From Pseudisothecium myosuroides (taxonomy: Eukaryota > Streptophyta > Bryopsida > Hypnales > Lembophyllaceae): 64,000 nt of DNA. Below the pieces are notes generated by a model. The model was given only the letters and a program-made list of their open reading frames with translations. It did no database searches and was not told where the DNA came from. The stretch is taken from assembly GCA_951799445.1 (NCBI GenBank), contig CATOGU010000128.1, positions 83,001 to 147,000 on the forward strand. Direction: 5' to 3'. The position numbers were made by a program, and so were the translations under genes. Below, piece after piece: positions 1 through 10,821 of the stretch. The first letter of the stretch is position 1. Every line of letters begins with the position of its first letter.

Positions 1-341
1 AGTTTGTGGCAGCAAACACACAGGTTTCCTGTCCATGCAATATCTCATGTGTTCTGCAAAATGACACGAATGCTCTTAGACCTAAAATTGCATACAGATG
101 CATACGTTTGGGTGCATCACAGAGAGATACAGCATCCAGAATGCATGCCGAGTTGCACGGCAACGAAAACCTAGTCAAGGGTGAAGACAAGAAAGCTATG
201 AAGGACCTGATCCCGTCCCCTACACTCATCCCTGTTAAAAGAACGCTTATACTGACGCAAACAGGATCTACATAACTAACATAAATTGCATTTGTAGTCA
301 TCACATAATCAGAACCTAAAGACCCACAACAGTCGCAAAGA
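1..341. other. no gene recognised
   Basis: An open frame occupies 6-275 on the plus strand, but its composition is unremarkable, it matches no family I know and it shows no splice or promoter context. I see nothing else in this stretch. Confidence 0.4.
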
Positions 342-846
342 ACAGTAGATTTAGGAATTTTCTCAGGCACAAGCACGACAGAGAAACTAATGAGCTACAT
401 ATTTATTTCGAAAGAAGCAGAATGTCGTTGGATCCTAGACCAAATGGAGACCTCGGAGGTACTCGAAGGTATTGATTAATAATGAATATCTGAGATTCAG
501 GATGGCATAGAGCTCTGAAACCCTAATTTATCGTGAGAGAAGAAAACCAGCTAAAAATTGCGAACCTGCAAACCCTAAAATGGTCTTCACTTGATGAACA
601 GTAGATTTAGGATTTTTCTCAGGCAAAAGCACGACAGAGAAACTAATGAGCTATATAATTATTTCAAAACAAGCAGATAGCCGTTGGATCCTACACCAAA
701 TGAAGACCTCGGAGGTACTCGAAGGTACTGAGAATGGATATCTGAGATTCAGGACGGCATTGGGCTCTGAAACCCTAATTTATCGTGAGACAAGGAAACC
801 AGCTAAAAATTGCGAACCTGCAAACCCTAAAATGGTCTTTCACTGA
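342..846. repeat. tandem duplication, unit about 256 bp
   Basis: The block starting ACAGTAGATTTAGGA at 342 is repeated from 598. Both units share AGCACGACAGAGAAACTAATG, a GTTGGATCCTA stretch, GACCTCGGAGGTACTCGAAGG and the end AACCCTAAAATGGTCTT. Unit 1 is 342-597 and unit 2 is 598-846. Point differences and small indels are scattered through, so the duplication is not brand new. The second unit contains a 66-codon open frame that the first lacks, which argues against a coding role. Confidence 0.85.
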
Positions 847-851
847 CTGAT

Positions 852-1263
852 TCACTCTTGGTATCCATCGTTCGGCTCATCGTCCATGTGATACGCCGTT
901 CCCATGACATACTGTCGCCCGTTGCCAGGCGTAGGCGGCAAACCCTCGAGCTCAGCGGCCAATGCAACAGGGTCCATCTCTTGCACCGTCGTCTTCACGC
1001 TCCGCTTCCTGTCCCGCGTGTGGTACTTGATGTCAAACACCTTGTCGGTCTCGGCGTGACGGATGGCAGGCCGCACGAGCAATTTTGCGGTAGTCTTTGG
1101 CTTGAGGGACCGATTCCAGAAACTCCGACGTCGCGGTTGGGCCCGTGATGGCCCACGGCTACACCACTTTCTGGAGGAAGGACTTGGCTGTGCCCACGGG
1201 ATCTTCCGGCACCAGCCTCCTCACCTTCCCCACCACGTCCTTGGGAACGATGTTGCTCGCCAT
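852..1263 (-). pseudogene. decayed small gene, possibly a plant mitochondrial complex I accessory protein
   Basis: Reading right to left, a frame starts with ATG at 1261-1263 (MASNIVPKDVVGKVRRLVPE) and reaches a TAG at 1159-1161. The same frame then continues with a protein-like stretch (ITGPTATSEFLESVPQAKDY). A frameshift near 1080 passes the reading to the frame ending at 852, which contains FDIKYHTRDRKR, LPPTPGNGRQYVMGT and the C-terminus DDEPNDGYQE. Total length would be about 137 codons. The overall pattern reminded me of a small plant complex I-associated protein, but that is a weak memory-based match. One stop plus one frameshift make it a pseudogene unless these are sequencing errors. 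Confidence 0.5.
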
Positions 1264-1905
1264 CGCTGCCACACGCACCGCAAAGCTCTGTGAGGAATTG
1301 CTGAATTGCGCAACCTGGTTTGGGGCGAGGAGCGTTGTGTTGGAGGGGTCAGTGTGCACGCGCCACCCGTCTTTGGACTCGGGCACCGAAGCCAGTGTCT
1401 TTTTCATCCATCCGGAATCTCGTCCTCGTGGCAAGAAACTCGCATTCGTTCTGGTTGATTAGCCCCTCCTACGGCCATGTATTCTTAACCCTTGTACGTC
1501 GAGAGGGAACCGTAGATACGCTGACGTATATTTGTCATTTGCTACCATTAGGGTATGTCAGACATGGCTCCTAACTCAAAGTTATGAGCTTCCATAACTA
1601 GGAGTAATGGAAGCTCATAACCTGAGTTAAGAGCTTCCGTAGGCTTATGTTAGAGGCCATCTCCGGAGGTGATCTCTAAGGCTTATGGAAGCTCATACGC
1701 TTCTCGTCATCTCTCCTTCAGGTCAAGACTCTCAGGCACGGTGCGACCGCGACTAGATCCACCACCGCGAGGCGCAAGGCTAGACTCACAATAACTTTTA
1801 TCAAAGCTCTTCATCGAGCAACTCTCTTGTTGCGCAACTCATCGCGCTCGCTCGTCCCGGATTTTGAAATACATTATTGAATCGGAGGCAATTTGATTTG
1901 CGACA
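1264..1905. other. no gene; short inverted repeats
   Basis: From 1559 to 1640 there are imperfect inverted copies of GAGCTTCCATAACT / AGTAATGGAAGCTCATAA, and GGAAGCTCATA recurs near 1687. The TTAGGGTATGTCAGACA stretch at 1550 resembles, in reverse, TGTTTGACATACCCTA near 4837, so this may be an element end. No coding signal beyond the neighbouring pseudogene. Confidence 0.4.
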
Positions 1906-3143
1906 ATGGTGTTGTTGTATTTGGATCAAAAGCCTGGTGGCAATGCCGAGGACGCCCAGTGGAGGAGAGACTGGCTAGACAATATTGGAGTTGTATTGGA
2001 AAAGGTGTTGGATGCCGAAGCGCGGATGTAGCTCATTACCAGCCTGTCTTCATTAGAGTTTGGATCAAAGACCTCCATACAAAGGTGAATTTCTTTTTGG
2101 ATCTCTTCCAGAATACGATGCGGGAAAGCTGTCAACGTCGTGCACACGCTTGTAAACCCTAATTTATGCACAACGCTAATGCTATGAATATTCAAGCCTT
2201 TTTTGTGAAGTCTGTATTATCTTGAAGCTTTACTTACAATCCCTTGCTGTTGTTGTCATTGAAATCGTTACGTCCTCTGTCTTGCATGCAGGTCCTTTGG
2301 AGCTTCAATTAACGAGGATGTTGTTCAAAGACAAGCCACGCAATGCACTGCGGCTGATTGAACACGACATGAGCATATTTGAAAAGCTATTTTCAGGTTT
2401 CAATCTTCATCTTTCAGACTTCGATTTTTGTTACTCCCTCTGTCCCTCTAAAAAGCTCCATTTCAGACACATTTCTTGTACCACTAAAAAGCTCCCTTTT
2501 GCTGATTTCAAATGCTAAGAACGCGTTTTCCATGTTTAATGATCTCATGGGGGCAAATTAAGCAATTAGAGAGCACTCCTCTCCTAACAAGTTTGGCCTT
2601 GCCTATATGAGGTACCATTGTTGCTATTAGTCATTAAATCATCAATAATGAGGAGCTGGCATCATGCATAAATATGGTACTTTTTGCATGGAATTTGGGT
2701 GCCCATAATAGCAACATCAAAGCTGGAGATTTTGCATGCATTTGGTAGATGGTATATTGACTCTAGAATGCATGTGTCACTAGCACAAAGACTAAAAACA
2801 CAATTGATCCTTTACAAGGAAGCTTTTTGGACGTTTTTAGAGGGACTAAGGGAGTATTTTCCAAAAGGAATATTTTGCAAAACACACCATCACAAATAAT
2901 TTTCTTTAAAGTGTCTGCTGGATGATTAGATAAATTCTCCTTTAAACAAATTTGTAACTATATTTGTCTTTCTCTCTTGTAGAACAACTACTAGATTTTG
3001 CAGTGTCATTAGCAAAGGTTGCAGATGTCAATTTTGCCTTGGGCAATGAAAGTGCTGCTACGGAGGGATTTTGAGAAGCCCTGAAAAAATTGGAAAATCT
3101 AGAACCTCCAAAAACTGGTGATATTGTAATACTAGAGAAGAAG
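1906..3143 (+). pseudogene. multi-exon gene remnant with in-frame stops
   Basis: Three exon-like pieces lie in order. Piece 1 starts with ATG at 1906 (KPGGNAEDAQWRRDWLDNIG, then VVLEKVLDAEARM) and hits TAG at 2029. Piece 2, 2292-2396, follows a CAG acceptor and ends at a TTTTCAG/GTTTCA donor (LELQLTRMLFKDKPRNALRL). Piece 3, 2983-3143, follows CTCTCTTGTAG and ends at GAAGAAG/GTACGC (FAVSLAKVADVNFALGNES, then EALKKLENLEPPKTGDIVIL). Pieces 2 and 3 join in phase 1 and preserve one frame. Piece 3 has TGA where CGA would be expected (GF-stop-EALKK). The junction from piece 1 to piece 2 does not resolve. Function not recognised. The stops are consistent with C-to-T decay. Confidence 0.5.
2432..2856. 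mobile_element. Stowaway-like MITE, copy 1
   Basis: The element runs from TACTCCCTCTGTCCCTCTAAA to its inverted counterpart TTTAGAGGGACTAAGGGAGTA, with a TA dinucleotide at each end as expected for Tc1/mariner-type Stowaway elements. It lies inside the intron between pieces 2 and 3 of the surrounding gene remnant. A second, 5'-truncated copy sits at 58691-58960. No transposase frame. Confidence 0.7.
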
Positions 3144-4086
3144 GTACGCTATTGAGCTTTATTAAACACATTTGCAATTGTAATAAACTCAGATATCTCT
3201 TCACGTACAAATTTAGTATCTATTTGATAAAATGTTGTTGCATCAAATGGAAAGCTTTTTTCTTTTCTTTCTACTAACACTTTGCACACTAATATATTGT
3301 ATGTCTTTACAATTTTGCAAAGACTGTCAGTGATGACTTTTCTTCAAAGTTAACTTCCTGCCTCTACGTGATTGTGCAAGCCGATCTCGACCTTCACTTC
3401 TCATTAAGTAATATAAATTTGCGCAAAACCAATAGCTAGTCTTTTTGTTTGCTGAACTTATGCTTGCTTTGCCATTTGCCTTTTAGATTGTCAGTGCTTA
3501 TGCAATTTAGGGTTTAGACATGTATATTTACAAGCAGTTACTAAGAGAACTTATGTTGGAAATTTTGACATGGCAATGAGTGCAATTTACCTAATTTGAG
3601 CTGTTTAGTTTTTAGATTGAAAAGTGAGTCTTGAAAGCTTGGATAGTTAGATTTGTGATGCGTGCTTGACTGCTTGTGATATATATATCCCATAATCATT
3701 GTCTTGTTATACATAATTGTTTTTCCTAACATGATTATAAAACAACTATGCATAAACATGTGCTTGAGGGGACCACGTGGACCCCTAACATCTGAAGATA
3801 ATTAGTTGTAGAGATGGTCCACGCTAAACAAACTATGCCCATTCTAGTTTGTAGTTGTACTTTATTCTAGTCAATAGTAATATTTTTTGCTAATTAGTAA
3901 AATGGGTGGTTTGAGTTATCCACTACAAAATGATATTCTCTAATATTTCAATGTTTGAAATTTGGATTTAAATGTATGCATTAATATTCACACCAAACGG
4001 TAGAGGACCACAACTTGTGAAACAACTTTGTGAAAATCTAACAACGTGTTATAAACACCCTAAAAGTTGTCCACATGCCTAGATTT
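3144..4086. other. AT-rich non-coding stretch
   Basis: No further exon of the upstream gene remnant is recognisable. At 3767-3786 is a near-perfect 20-bp palindrome, AGGGGACCACGTGGACCCCT, centred on CACGTG; it may be an element end or chance. Confidence 0.4.
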
Positions 4087-4234
4087 CACTACAAGGAAGA
4101 CCGTCCAAAATGACAGAACTATGTCCAAATTGACAGGTCCAATTGACTAAAAGTGTCCAATTTGACAATTTTTTGTCATTTTGGACACTTCTAGTCAATT
4201 GGGCCTGTCAATTTGGACACACTTTCTTGTAGTG
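4087..4234. mobile_element. foldback MITE with CACTACAAG / CTTGTAGTG ends
   Basis: The left end CACTACAAGGAA and the right end TTCTTGTAGTG are inverted copies. Internally, GTCCAAAATGACA and TGTCATTTTGGACAC, and CCAATTGACTA and TAGTCAATTGG, are also inverted, so nearly the whole 148 bp folds back. CACTACAAGAAA is a common CACTA-superfamily terminus in plants. A related copy is at 57198-57347. Confidence 0.75.
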
Positions 4235-4849
4235 TTTTGATTAGAAGCAGTTCTGAAACTGACATTTGCACAGATGTTTTGGTGATGTGTGTCTTATTTA
4301 ACAAAACCTTGCCCAAATCAAGACAAAAACAAGTAACATATCACTAAATTTCTCTCTTGTACAATACAAGACATTGGAGCATTTGTCACATCTGCTTTAT
4401 AAGCCGCTCTCTTCAATTGCCCAAAGACATTTGTCTCCTAATTGTTGAAAAAATACAATATTCTCTATGTTCCATGTAGAATCTAGAGCAAAGTAGGCAC
4501 TTCAAGGAAATTTTTGTTGAACTAGCAACTCCATTTGCACTTCAGTGACAAACCAAAATTTGAGCTCAAAATGCATCTTTTGTCTAATTTCACACATCCA
4601 AGCACACCCTTCAACCATATTGGGCTCTTTGGACATTTAGATGTTAAACATACAACAGAGCAAGATGCATCTATGTGAGGACTTATGGATGAGAGTAAGA
4701 TGAATAGTCATAACTATATGTGTTAAGGGGCTTATGGGAAGACATAACTTTGACATGGGGCACTCATAACCCCTAGTTATCAAAGCTCATATCTAGGGTA
4801 TGAAACTTGAGTTATGGAAGGTGGCTAAACTCAATGTTTGACATACCCT
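4235..4849. other. no gene recognised
   Basis: AT-rich sequence with no convincing frame. From about 4730 to 4856 there are imperfect repeats of CATAACT / AGTTATG, and the stretch ends TGTTTGACATACCCTAGG, related in reverse to 1550. This may be the end of an element that truncated the copy starting at 4850. Confidence 0.35.
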
Positions 4850-5018
4850 AGGAAATTTCAATTTGGGATCTCAAGTAGCTCACTAGAACCGCATTGATCT
4901 ACTCTCCAACTTCTTTGTTGGTGTCAAATGTAATAGAGGTGTGGATCTATTCCAAATACAAGCAAAATACCCCGTATTGTACTGGTCACAGCGGCACGCT
5001 AGGACGTGCAAGGGTTAA
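4850..5018 (+). mobile_element. family B TTAA element, 5'-truncated copy
   Basis: Sequence from AAATTTCAATTTGGGATCTC to GTGCAAGGGTTAA matches the family B copies at 21121-21353 and 19746-19979, including GTGGATCTATTCCAAATACA and GTATTGTACTGG. The 3' TTAA is at 5015-5018. The 5' portion is missing. Confidence 0.7.
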
Positions 5019-5310
5019 GGCCGATTCGCACTTGGACTTACGAGATAACAAAAATCGGTGGAAGTTTGTCTTTAGTCAAGCTTGTTCTCACCAAGCGCCA
5101 CTCTTACCTCCAAGCCTAGCTGGCGTCTGTGCTGGCAGTCCAAAAAGAGGGGTGGTTTTTTCAAAGTATTCGACAATCTTGCAGAAACTTAGGAAGGGTA
5201 TGCATGTTTTTTGTAATTGTAATTCTTTGTTGAGATAAAAATTCCAAAAAATCGTGAGGCCTTTTTTGCAGTGTTTAGTAATCATGTCTCTTGCCTTGAG
5301 TTACAGAAGA

Positions 5311-5395
5311 CACTACAAAAAAAGGGCCGTTTTTGACTAGGTTTTATGACCCCAGATGAACAAAAAACGGCTATTTGACTGGACTCCTTGTAGTC
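5311..5395. mobile_element. small CACTA-ended foldback
   Basis: CACTACAAAAAAAGGGCCGT at 5311 is mirrored by AAAAAACGGCT and CCTTGTAGTC at its right side. The motif TTTTTGACTAGG also occurs next to the CACTACAAGAAAAAG end at 57927, so the two are related. Confidence 0.5.
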
Positions 5396-5901
5396 ACCAA
5401 CTCCTAGTCGTTTTTGTGTTTTGACTACCAGTCAAGTTGGTGCCAATATGGTTCCCAAAGAAGCGTTTCCAATAGTGTTTGGGACCTCAAATGAAATCTG
5501 GCCTGGTATTCTCAAATTTTTGACTATGCCTAGTCATATACTTATGAGTACAATGACTACGTACAGTCATATGCATTTGACTACATTCAGTCAATTTTAT
5601 CCATACAAAAATTAAATTTTGACTATCCTACATACGCCGTTACTGTAACAACTCCGACATCTCAAAACAATCAGAAACTAGTGCATAGTGCAACTGGGAT
5701 CTCTCCTTGCACGTAAAACGCACAAAACCCTCGGAAATCAACTGCAATTCATGAACTCAAACGAGTGCCGGCAAAATCTGGCGGAAACATGAGAAAATGA
5801 GCAATCAGAGAGAACGGTACTAGGAATCTCACAACCAACACTGTTCCCACCATCAACTATAACCTAGGAGAATGATATATTTGAGTATATATGATTAGGT
5901 G
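5396..5901. other. no gene recognised
   Basis: Several copies of TTTTGACTA and CAGTCA / TAGTCA occur between 5400 and 5630, probably remnants of the adjoining TTGACTAGG-type element. No coding signal. Confidence 0.35.
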
Positions 5902-6062
5902 TACCCCTTGTCCCTCTAGTAAGGTCAAGTTTAAGGCTGACTTTTAAATAAAGGAATTTTTATTTTTAATCTTGACATATTTCTGTTTCATTTTATTAAA
6001 GAATCTCAAATCAATATACACTTGTTAGATTTTACATTTTGAATCATATTAAAAGTAGATTT
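5902..6062. repeat. dispersed repeat Y, copy 1
   Basis: The stretch from CCCTTGTCCCTCTAGTAAGGTC through GACTTTTAAATAAA and TTGACATATTTCTGTTTCAT to TTACATTTTGAATCAT matches 59383-59545 over its whole length with scattered substitutions. The CCCTYTGTCC end resembles MITE termini. Confidence 0.65.
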
Positions 6063-6151
6063 TAAAATTTTCTCAGCTGATAAATTGGGCCTTATTAGAC
6101 AAGAATGTCACTCATACTTGAAGTTTGTCATGTGCAATATCAGGCGTCAGA

Positions 6152-6173
6152 CATATATATATATATATATATA
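6152..6173. repeat. (AT)n microsatellite
   Basis: An uninterrupted AT dinucleotide run of about 21 bp. Confidence 0.9.
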
Positions 6174-6299
6174 CGAGGAGGTTGCGCAATGCACGCTCCA
6201 CGCGCGGATAAATTTGAGGTGAAAGAAAGCGCTGATTAATCTAAGGTGAAAGGGAAAAGGGAAAGTTGAATTGCTAAAGATCCAGTTCTATCGACGTAA

Positions 6300-6510
6300 C
6301 AATTAGGGTTTCGTCTAGGATGAAGGATTTGTAAATAGTGAGACTCAATCACAAAGAATGGAGTCTAATTGCTGAATTAGGGTTTCATAGAATGTTTTTA
6401 ACTGATGAGACTCTGTCAAAAAGGACGGAGGCTGATTGCTGAATTAGGGTTTCACATAATGCAAAATTTGTAAACGATGGGATTCTTTCATGAAGGACGG
6501 AGTTCTAAGA
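6300..6510. repeat. imperfect tandem repeat upstream of the phosphatase-like gene
   Basis: Three degenerate units share GATGAGACTCT-like, AAGGACGGAGTCTAATTGC-like and TGCTGAATTAGGGTTTCA stretches, with unit length between about 60 and 90 bp. It lies about 1 kb upstream of the first likely exon. Confidence 0.6.
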
Positions 6511-7484
6511 AATTTTTTATTTTTTATTTTTTATATTGAGGAATGTGGATTTTATGACTAATGGGGGAATTTTGTATTGAGGAACGTGGATTTTATGAGT
6601 AATGGGGGAAGGAAAGGGGTGTTGGGAGGTGAAAAGACCATAGAAGTTGGTCAAGGGGCTTGTCAGTGGAAGTAACAATTTTACCGGGTTTGCTTCTGGT
6701 GGTGGTTCTCACAAATAGCTCTGGTTGCTCAAACCACTACCATATGAACTATGTACAGTACTTTTCTCAACTTTTAACACGCTGTTTTTTCACAGTTTTT
6801 CCGGTGCTGTGAAATGTTTTTGGTATAACTTAAACATATTGCTCTTTATAGCCATTTTTTTTTGGTGCTGTGGAATATTGCTGGTGTATATAGCCACCCA
6901 TTTGAGGATTACTGAGACAGCCCCATACCGGTACTAATTGCAGATTAAGATGCAGTTCAGTTTCTAATTGTGACTGTGTTAAATTTCCCTCGAATCCTGG
7001 GCACTGCTATTTCAAGCTGTGACACACACAACTGGTGATCTGGAATTCTGGATGGAAAAGGCCAGTTCTTGTTACGTACCCAACAAGGAATCAGGGGCAG
7101 GGCCTACCTATCATTCTTGTGGGTCAGGTCTGCTGGTGGTGGTATTTGCAATTTGCCCATTATTCACGCGTATCATTCAGGCTTGTTTATCACGATGGAT
7201 CTTTTCTTTGATTTATTGCAAGTTCTCGTTATTGCCCTTGCTGCTGGCGATTTGTTGTTCGGAGATGGTGTTTGGGGTGATTTTGCTATCTCATTGTGAT
7301 GGTTGTTGCGGTTGGTGATCTGACGTAGCTTTATTTGTAATCGTGTCCTTTTCTTGAGGGGTCTCGGCGGCCTCTGGTTTCACTCGACTCTTTTTATTCC
7401 AATATTCAATTCTGCAGAGTATAATTATTGGCATACAGTTGGCACGCTACAATAGATCTGTCTTCTGAGACCGATTTCATGCAG
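6511..7484. other. upstream region of the phosphatase-like gene
   Basis: Contains ATTTTTT runs near 6510 and two overlapping open frames between 7019 and 7318 (for example LSFLWVRSAGGGICNLPIIH) that could be an exon or 5' untranslated DNA. No family match and no clear splice pair, so I do not call them. Confidence 0.35.
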
Positions 7485-7616
7485 GTGGCAGCCCTCTGGA
7501 ACTACTTCACGTTCAATGCTCCTGATGTTACCCCTCAGAAAAGCCGGGGGGCCCTGGTCATTTTGTGCATGGCTTCGAAGTCTCAACCTCAGATAATAAG
7601 CTCTCACCTCCAAAGT
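7485..7616 (+). CDS. putative 5' coding exon of the phosphatase-like gene
   Basis: After an acceptor TTCATGCAG at 7484 the frame reads VAALWNYFTFNAPDVTPQKS and continues to about 7616. It is the same frame as the next exon (7713), and an intron of about 96 bp ending TATCTTGCAG would remove the intervening TGA at 7686-7688. The donor, if GTGATG at 7617, is not a good consensus, so the 3' boundary is uncertain. No start codon can be assigned: in this frame no ATG lies between 7428 and 7485 except the one at the acceptor itself. Confidence 0.35.
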
Positions 7617-7712
7617 GTGATGGATATTGGGTTGGGTCGACGTATTCGATTGAGATTGTCTTTCTGTTCATGGTTACGGGTTTTCTGATTGCGTTCATTG
7701 GGTATCTTGCAG

Positions 7713-10209
7713 GATGAGAACCCTCGGACATCCCGTGCGACTACTCTGACCAAGGGCAAGGGTCGCTCGCGCCCAGTGCCCAGGAAGAAGTTAACCATTA
7801 AGTCTGGGAAAGGCACGTACGCGGTTTCTTTGGAGACAGAGATTCGGTCATCACCTGTGAAATCGAATGGCGACGACGACGATGAGGAATCTTCTCCATC
7901 TGCACAGGTTTGTAGTTCATGACATTCATAGGGGGATCCCTGTATGCTTGCTTGAAACACTTTGGACCAGTGTTTGACATTCCTTTTGGTGCTGTTGTCT
8001 ACTTATGCTTCCAGGTTATGCAGGACAAGTCTTTTGACCCGTCCAAGGGGAAGCGACCGCTCATGCCCGAGATCGTGACGAAGGCGCCTCTAGATTACGC
8101 GAAAGTGCTGTTGAATCGAGATGCTGCCAAGGGTAAGGGTGATTCCCGTCAGAAGTCTGCGCGTAAAAATCCCTCCCACAAGTCAGCGCGGCAGTTCGAG
8201 AAGCCGGTGAAGATGGCTGCCGCGAGTTCGAAGAAGAAACGGGAACACCCAATGCAGAATCTACTTCATCCCAGAACTGAAAGAAGTCCTAAACCTGCCG
8301 CGCCGGAAGGGATCGTGCAGGCGCCCTCTTCTGGTCGGAGCCGAAGGAGCCAGTCCAGATCGCCGCCTCCACGCTCCAATTCACCAGCAACTCCCGCATT
8401 TGAACAGCCTAAGCGAGTACAGCGGGACCCGGCTGGGGCAGTAGCAACAGTTTCCGGGATTGGTGAATCTGGTCAGGTTCTTCGTTCTGAACCTCAATTG
8501 CGAGGCAACCCTATCCACAGTACAGAAGACTTAGAATCCCTCTCTCAGCAAAATGTCGTTCGACATATGGTAGAGGGAGTCAGGGATTCTCTTGCATCAG
8601 GGGATCCCCGTATGGATTCTACACTATTTGGGGAGGAGGTAGTGGGTGGAACATCGACAGGATCCCAAGCGCCACGGAAAGCAACCCTAGGTGTACCGCC
8701 GTCTCAGACCCTTCCGCAGTCTGATGTGGTCGGGCCTGAGGTTCATGGCGGTACTGATACCTCTCCATCGAGGGATCCCTGTACAGTCAAGAATGTGGCC
8801 GTGGTCAAAGTTGGGGGCGGGGGAGAGAGTCTTTCATCCAGGGATCCCTGTGTAGGTCCTGATGTTGTCCACCACCACGCAGAGGTCGGTAGTGACAGTA
8901 TGACATTAGGGGATGCTTGTATGACTTCAACCCCTCTCCCAGGGCCCTCTGGTGCCGTATCAACTGAGGCCCCCTCCGATGACACTGGTCCTTCTACTGA
9001 GGAGGTCTGCTTGGATACGTTACGTGATTTAGTACCGCTTAGTCCACGGCGAGGATCTCGGACACAACCAATTCTGCACTCTAATGCATCGGTTGCTCCG
9101 CACAGTGACAAGGTCCGTCTCGACAGTTTGATTAAAGATATGTGCGGGTTTCCGTGTTTTTCTTTTGACCCAAATCGCAAGCTGGACAGCAAACCGGCTA
9201 AGCATTTGGAAGCCGTAAGGCAAGCGCACTGTTTCACTTACAAAAGTGTTTTTGACCTCGCGTTTGGACAGGAAAAGGTGTCGGATGAGAAGGCTTAGCT
9301 TGTAGAAGGAATAACGGGGAGGGTATCCTCTACAGAATTGGAAGTGCAGGGGGAGGGTTCTGGTCAGATCGCTGAGTTGGGAGAAGAATCATCGGAGAGG
9401 GTCATAGCAACGAAAGTGGAAGGACAGGGGTCTATGGAAAATGAAGTCACAGGTGCATAGTGACGTCTCCTTATTTCCAGATCGGCATCGAGCTTGTCGC
9501 TACTGGAATCTCAATTGCTGACATACAATCACTGGGGTGCATTTGTGCTGCAGATTTATCAGCGGTTGACCCTCAGCTGCACATGATCTTAAAAGAGGTA
9601 CCTCTTCGACGGTACTCCGTCGTCCTTGACCTGAACGGAGTGCTCCTTCACAGGGTTCGGGGTAGTGGGAAATTTATTCAGCACCGCAGGCCGGGTGTGA
9701 CTGAGTTTCTGAACTGGTTGCAACGGAAAGCCGACCTTGGTTTTTGGAGCTGTGTTTCGAACTTCAATTTGGACGATGTTATGACTTTTATTCTGGAAGG
9801 TTATTCTTTTAGTCGGAGGGACGTTCTTTGTCTATCTCAGAAGTATTGTAAGGAGTCCATGTTTCGGTCATCGAATAGGCCTGGTAAGCCCTATTTTTTG
9901 AAGAAGCTTGACGTGTACAGGAGTTACCGCCGTCTTGAGTCAGTAGAGAACATCATCCTAATTGATGATAGTCCTCTCAAGAACCTACTGAACGACGGGT
10001 TTAGCGCCGTCCACCCTCAATCGTGGCTAGGTGCTATGAATGACAATTTCCTCAACGGTGTACTGCGTCCCTGGTTAGACGGTCTTCTCAACTCAAACGT
10101 ACCTGTGGTGGAGTATGTCAAGATCAATCCTCTTCCAAGATCCCAGCCTCCAGCGGACTTGTCTTCGCCGCTGTGTCGTGATATTTTGCGTGAACTTAAA
10201 TCGCAGTAG
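7713..10209 (+). CDS. spliced gene: disordered N-terminus plus FCP1/NLIF-type HAD phosphatase domain
   Basis: Three exons join in one frame: 7713-7907, 8015-9277 and 9481-10209 (stop TAG). Introns are CAG/GTTTGT...CTTCCAG (7908-8014) and GAAAAG/GTGTCG...TTATTTCCAG (9278-9480), both phase 0. That gives at least 728 residues; the start lies upstream and is unresolved. Exons 1-2 encode a basic, Ser/Pro-rich, low-complexity region with an acidic patch (DDDDEE) and RS-like runs, likely disordered. Exon 3 carries the domain: VVLDLNGVLL (nucleophile Asp codon 9628-9630), FWSCVSN (motif II Ser), and IILIDDSPLK (motif IV, Asp pair from 9964). In the FCP1/NLI-interacting-factor family this fold dephosphorylates Ser/Thr, classically on the RNA polymerase II CTD. 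The second Asp of DxDGT is Asn, as in a plant subgroup. The substrate is unknown. Confidence 0.7.
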
Positions 10210-10821
10210 ACAATTTCTGTCTTCTGTTTCTATCGGGGGATCCTTGGATGGTGTTGTATATATTTAGATCTGTGCAGAGTTCAAAAACAGATCTCTGGCA
10301 ATAGTGTATATATTCCAGGAGACTTATTACATTTCCCTAATGCAATTTTCGCATGTAAATTTCTTCTTTTTAATGCTCACTATATTGACTTAGCTTCTCT
10401 TACCTGGTTATGTTTTCTATACAGTCCTTGTCTGTCCGCCTATCTGTTCTGTCTTTTAATGTGTTAGGTCATAATTTTTTCCTGTCTATCTGTTTTGCTT
10501 CGATTGGTAACTGAATATCATCAGAATTGGCTCATACTCTGACGTTGTTTAATCCTCCAATGCCATTGTAAGTTCTGTTTAGACACTCTGAATTTCTAGA
10601 TTATTTCCGCCCCCGAAGAGATTTGGCATTCCTACACCGTTTCCTTTTATTCCATTAAGTTTTTTTTTCTTAAATGACTCTGCTCCGACATGTTGTGATC
10701 TTGGTTTGCTTCTGTCGAGGGATCCCCCAATTGTTATTTTCGATGTTGTTTTTATTCTATCGAGGGAACCCTCAATGGTTGCCCATTGTATTGTTTGCAT
10801 GACATTTGACTGTGTCGTCAG
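10210..10821. other. 3' region of the phosphatase-like gene and spacer
   Basis: AT- and T-rich DNA with three copies of the GGGATCCC palindrome. An acceptor-like TGTGTCGTCAG at 10821 precedes the next frame. No other gene recognised. Confidence 0.45.
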
